A DNA stretch of 6,619 nucleotides from contig JAHACE010000072.1 of the NCBI GenBank assembly GCA_018376005.1, forward strand, positions 1-6,619. Direction: 5' to 3'. The position numbers and the translations under genes are program-made. The stretch comes from Atopobium sp. (GTDB taxonomy: Bacteria; Actinomycetota; Coriobacteriia; Coriobacteriales; Atopobiaceae). Under the pieces are notes generated by a model, which saw nothing but the letters and a program-made list of their open reading frames with translations, was not told the DNA's origin and made no database searches. Numbering within the stretch: position 1 is the first letter of the stretch; each line of letters starts with the position of its first letter. Below, in pieces: positions 5,181 through 6,619 of this stretch.

Positions 5181-6401
5181 TGCTAGGCAGCTGCTCATCA
5201 AGGCAATTCCAATACCAAAGAGTACCAAGAAACCGTGAGCTGAGCCGTCTACAATCAAGCTCCAAATAATGAGTGCACAAGCTGAGACAAAGCAGCTTAC
5301 GCCTGCAATTCTTGAGTAGATAAGAGTGGAATCTTTTTTGCCAAAGACAGCGCGCACCAAAAGTGGTGAGCCGACTGTTGTAAGGGCATAGGCAATTCCA
5401 AAAAGGAAGGTCCCTGCAAGCAAAAGTGGAAGTACTGGGAGCTTAAATGCCAGCATAAGTAAGCCAACAATACCTGAGATAATTCCTACAAAGCAGGCAA
5501 GCTTTACAGAGATATCGCTCAAAGCACCTAGCAGCACTTTTCCAATTGCTTGACCGAGCATGGTTGTTCCGGCAAGAAGGCCTGTGGCAGCGGCAATGGC
5601 AGGAGCGGTTTCTGCAAATGTTGCAGCATAGCTAGGGAAGTACTGGGAGATTTGCTGGTTAAAGGTAATGAGTGCATAAAACGCAGCAACCATATAAAAT
5701 TCTGGATATTTCATTGCGTCATCAGCAGAGATGTCGTTTGAAGAAGCGTCTTCAACTTCAACGGTTTTCTCGTCAGTAGAGGAGAAGGTAAGAGGTGTAA
5801 GACCAAGGTCTTGGGGTTTCTCGCGCACTACAAAAAGGGTAAAGGGAAGTGTTCCAACAAGCATAACCAGGGCAAAAATTAGGTAGCAAGCACGCCAACC
5901 TTCTGGACCAGAGGAGATAATGGCAGATCCGATGGGGTTAAAGACAGTGCCGCCAATACCGGTAAATGCAAAGCAGAGACCCATAAAAGTACCAACGCGC
6001 TGGTCAAACCAATCATTAATGAGGGCGGGGACGCACAAAAACATGAGAGCTGGTACGCCAATGCCAAGTCCCACTGCACAGAGATAAAAATGCCACATTT
6101 CTTGAGCTGCTGACATAGCTCCATATGAGATTGCGCAAATGATAACGCTTGCAGAAAGGACCAGGCGCGTGTCGTGCGTTTTGTAGAACTTGCCTATGAA
6201 TGGCAGAACTACCGTCATGGCAATACAGAGTACCGAGAAGACCGCAGAGAAGGCAACGCGAGGAACGCCAAAGTATTGTGAAACTGGTGTGATGAAGATG
6301 CCAAAGCACGTAAGGATAATGGCGCACGGCAAAAACATGACGACAATACAAGTTGCAACGATGGCGTATGCATATTTAGTGCCGAGTAAACGTTGTAGCA
6401 C
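5139..6401 (-). CDS. Major facilitator superfamily transporter, oxalate/formate- or monocarboxylate-antiporter-like
   Basis: This is a 420-aa inner-membrane protein with the two six-helix halves of the MFS fold. The halves are separated by an acidic cytoplasmic loop (about 205-230), rich in Asp, Glu and Ser. KPQDLGLTP (195-203) before that loop is typical of OFA/monocarboxylate-type members, and GALSDISVK (292-300) is the motif A equivalent in the second half. A small organic acid is the likely substrate, but the sequence cannot name it. I choose the GTG at 6401-6399 as start because AGAGGAG (6413-6407) lies five bases upstream and the first helix follows at once. An ATG at 6479 would add 26 polar residues encoded across a perfect inverted repeat, with no good ribosome binding site. 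The 3' end lies in the right direct repeat and faces the ABC gene. Confidence 0.85.
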   Translation of the reverse strand: MLQRLLGTKYAYAIVATCIVVMFLPCAIILTCFGIFITPVSQYFGVPRVAFSAVFSVLCIAMTVVLPFIGKFYKTHDTRLVLSASVIICAISYGAMSAAQEMWHFYLCAVGLGIGVPALMFLCVPALINDWFDQRVGTFMGLCFAFTGIGGTVFNPIGSAIISSGPEGWRACYLIFALVMLVGTLPFTLFVVREKPQDLGLTPLTFSSTDEKTVEVEDASSNDISADDAMKYPEFYMVAAFYALITFNQQISQYFPSYAATFAETAPAIAAATGLLAGTTMLGQAIGKVLLGALSDISVKLACFVGIISGIVGLLMLAFKLPVLPLLLAGTFLFGIAYALTTVGSPLLVRAVFGKKDSTLIYSRIAGVSCFVSACALIIWSLIVDGSAHGFLVLFGIGIALMSSCLALALTALKRAGKRA

Positions 6402-6406
6402 TGAGG

Positions 6407-6413
6407 CTCCTCT
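6407..6413 (-). promoter_or_regulatory. Ribosome binding site that supports the GTG start of the MFS gene
   Basis: The minus strand reads AGAGGAG, five bases before GTG at 6401-6399. It is the only strong site in the leader, and it decides the start against the more distant ATG at 6479. Confidence 0.75.
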
Positions 6414-6431
6414 CTTTTGACCAGAAATAGT

Positions 6432-6467
6432 GTAGGCGATGTGCCGTAAAAAGGACACATCGCCTAC
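6432..6467. repeat. Perfect 12-bp inverted repeat in the MFS leader
   Basis: GTAGGCGATGTG (6432-6443) and its exact complement CACATCGCCTAC (6456-6467) flank a 12-base loop. The repeat ends about 30 bases before the MFS start codon. On the minus strand no T-run follows, and on the plus strand the nearest T-run begins 12 bases away, so it is a poor rho-independent terminator in either direction. It could be an operator for a dimeric regulator, an mRNA leader stem, or a weak terminator for the upstream gene ending at 6522. Confidence 0.7.
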
Positions 6468-6521
6468 CAAGTCGCACAAATTTTTTTGAAAGGTAACTCA
6501 GGATTTTACGTGCGTAAGATC

Positions 6522-6619
6522 TTAGCTGTCAGAACCTCTGCGGTTCTCGCCCTCAAGAGCGCGGATTGGTCCGATGTCCTGAGTGGTCTCAAGAGCGCCC
6601 AGGTAGTTACCCTCTTCAT
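6522..6619 (-). CDS. C-terminal end of an unrecognised protein
   Basis: Thirty-one codons read from the right edge to a TAA at 6524-6522. The peptide begins EEGNYLGALETTQ and ends GENRRGSDS; it is hydrophilic and acidic, with no membrane segment. Codon use resembles the host genes (many G or C third positions, common codons such as CTG, GGC, ATC). Another frame from the edge is also open but has poorer codon use. I do not recognise the family. The gene runs toward the MFS gene with a gap of 120 bases. Confidence 0.5.
   Translation of the reverse strand, partial: EEGNYLGALETTQDIGPIRALEGENRRGSDS

Noticed and set aside
6402..6479. N-terminal extension of the MFS protein from the ATG at 6479.
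   Set aside because: It is polar, crosses a perfect inverted repeat and lacks a ribosome binding site, whereas the GTG at 6401 has a strong one.
6508..6619. Alternative minus-strand frame at the right edge starting MKRVTTWALL.
   Set aside because: Its ATG at the window edge is accidental, and its codon use is less like the host genes than the frame ending at 6522.

Overview
The window looks like a piece of an anaerobic actinobacterial chromosome, probably class Coriobacteriia (Atopobium/Lancefieldella/Olsenella type). That placement rests on the style of the protein families and the moderate GC of the host genes (one line of the aminopeptidase gene counted at about 50%). It is an impression from memory, not a search result.

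Left part (1-3243). The first bases are the N-terminus of glutamyl-tRNA synthetase (gltX, minus strand, TTG start). Behind it on the same strand is a DEDDh-type 3'-5' exonuclease with an unknown N-terminal region. A 153-bp divergent intergenic region separates this from a plus-strand pair: a complete M18 aspartyl aminopeptidase (apeB type), and a spermidine-synthase-like Rossmann methyltransferase whose Shine-Dalgarno starts on the last base of the aminopeptidase stop codon. The second gene is broken. An in-frame TGA sits where about 35-40 residues of the fold appear to be missing, and the frame then continues to a normal C-terminus.

Middle part (3260-5105). A strongly AT-rich segment of about 1.85 kb carries one gene, a complete 543-aa ABC half-transporter of exporter type with every ATPase motif present. 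The segment is flanked by a 75-bp imperfect direct repeat (3185-3259 and 5106-5180, 64 of 75 identical, with a perfect 20-bp core). Each repeat copy contains the overlapping convergent 3' ends of the same two genes, the spermidine-synthase-like gene and the MFS transporter. An orphan MFS tail therefore lies left of the insert, and an orphan synthase tail lies right of it. The differences in the orphan MFS tail are mostly synonymous, which suggests that the two copies diverged as working genes in different lineages before being brought together. This is the main discovery in the window: an apparently foreign transporter cassette inserted at a convergent gene junction, with both gene ends restored.

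Right part (5106-6619). The intact MFS transporter (oxalate/formate or monocarboxylate-antiporter-like) lies on the minus strand. Its likely start is a GTG at 6401 with a strong ribosome binding site, not the more upstream ATG. A perfect 12-bp inverted repeat lies in its leader. The window ends in the C-terminal 31 codons of an unrecognised minus-strand gene.

No tRNA, rRNA, CRISPR array, recognisable insertion sequence, transposase or integrase was seen.
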